Positions 63,002 through 64,000 of a stretch of 64,000 nucleotides of DNA are shown one piece after another. How positions within the stretch are numbered: the stretch's first letter is position 1; each line of letters begins with the position of its first letter. A program made the position numbers and the translations under genes. The notes under the pieces are model-generated. The model had not been told where the DNA came from and did no database searches. It worked only from the letters and a program-made list of their open reading frames with translations. Source of the stretch: Stomoxys calcitrans (lineage: Eukaryota > Arthropoda > Insecta > Diptera > Muscidae); assembly GCF_963082655.1 (NCBI RefSeq), contig NC_081552.1, positions 65,649,247 to 65,713,246 of the forward strand. Direction: 5' to 3'.

Positions 63002-64000
63002 TATACCCTCCACCATAGGATAAGGGGTATACTAATTTCGTCATTCTGTTCGTAACTACTCGAAATATTCGTCTGAGACCCCATGAAGTACATATATTGT
63101 TGATGGTCGCGACATTTTATGTTGATCTAGCCATGTCCGTCCGTCTGTCCGTCCGTCCGTCGAAAGCACGCTAACTTCCGAAGGAGTAAAGCTTGCCGCT
63201 TGAAATTTTGCACAAATACTTCTTATTAGTGTAGATCGGTTGGTATTGTAAATGGGCCATATCGGTCCATGTTTTGAGATAGCCGATTGGGATGAAATTT
63301 TCCACGACGTGTTTTGTTATGAGATCCAACAACTGTGCCAAGTATGGTTCAAATCTGTTTATAACCTGATATAGCTGCCATATAAACCGATCTTGCGTCT
63401 TGACTTCTTGAGCCTCTAGAGTGCGCAATTCTTATCCGATTGGAATGAAATTGTGCACGACGTGTTTTGTTACGATATCCAACAACTGTGCCAAGTATCG
63501 TTCAAATTGGTCCATAACCTTATATAGCTGTCATATAAACCGATCTTGGGTCTTGACTTCTTGAGCCTCTAGAGGGCGCAATTCCTATCGGATTTGGCTG
63601 AAATTTCGCAAGACGTTTTTTATTGTTGCTTTCAACAACTATGTCAAATAAAGTACAAGTCGGTTCATAAACTGATATAGCTGCCATATAAACCGATCTG
63701 GGATCTTGACTTCTTGAGCCTCTAGAGATCGCAAGTATTATCAGATTTGCATGAAATTTTGTACGAGGGATTCTTTCATAAACATCAACATACGTGTTTA
63801 TTATGGTCTGAATCGGTCCATAGCCCGATACAGCTCCCATATAAATCGATCTCTCTATTTTACTTTTTGAGCTCATAAAGAGCGCAATTCTTATTCGAAT
63901 CGGCTGACATTTTACACAGGTCTCCAACATATAATTTAATTGTGGTCCAAACCGGACCATATCTTGATATTGCTCTAATAGAGCAAATATTTTCTTATAT
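63002..64000 (+). mobile_element. DINE-1-like element, family A, cut by the window end
   Basis: Head tataccctccaccataggat, a short microsatellite (gtccgtctgtccgtccgtcc at ~63136) and about five central units. The 3' palindrome lies beyond the window. The 146-codon minus frame at 63520-63960 reflects the repeat unit. Confidence 0.82.

Overview
This is eukaryotic repeat-rich DNA, almost certainly from a dipteran fly and probably a calyptrate (muscid-type) fly. The signs are Helitron-derived DINE-1-like elements with GTCC/GTCT microsatellites, several mariner/Tc1 families, fly-type Ty3/gypsy retrotransposons primed by tRNA-Lys, and AT-rich spacers. The species level is inference. I found no host protein-coding gene, rRNA, true tRNA or CRISPR array. 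The window also holds a 200-N assembly gap (50137-50336).

Layout. 1-15.4 kb: a patchwork of DINE-1-like elements with ~153-bp central tandem repeats, a decayed mariner (5.5-6.1 kb), a broken RTE-like LINE (6.95-9.06 kb) and a 607-bp Tc1-type miniature element (9.4 kb). 15.4-42.6 kb: a four-level nest. A DINE element (15054-15379, resuming at 42607) was hit by Ty3/gypsy element 1 (+ strand, 15380-42602, duplication AAAT). Its 3' LTR was split by Ty3/gypsy element 2 (- strand, 23578-41652, duplication TCGC, 3.5-kb LTRs). The leader of element 2 was split in turn by a Transib (RAG1-family) DNA transposon (32371-37719, duplication CGATG, 1.43-kb terminal inverted repeats). 42.6-64 kb: more DINE elements, often head to tail, a Jockey-like LINE cut into three pieces (45.3-48.2 kb), mariner derivatives, a nearly complete two-ORF LINE (54.3-58.5 kb, - strand) and two miniature inverted-repeat elements.

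How the genes work together. Each Ty3/gypsy element carries gag, then pol in the -1 frame. Each has a canonical -1 slippery heptamer exactly at the start of the overlap: GGGAAAC in element 1, followed by a possible H-type pseudoknot, and AAAAAAC in element 2, followed by a hairpin. Pol carries protease, reverse transcriptase, RNase H and integrase; neither element has an env. The Gag of element 2 starts with a RING-H2 finger that element 1 lacks. The Transib transposase (680 aa) is uninterrupted, keeps all the RAG1-like catalytic and zinc-binding positions I can check, and is bounded by CACAGTG, the V(D)J heptamer.

Most exciting points: the RING-H2/Gag fusion, the apparently intact Transib with very long inverted repeats lying in the leader of another element's RNA, and the frameshift cassettes. 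All family assignments rest on motif recognition without database searches.
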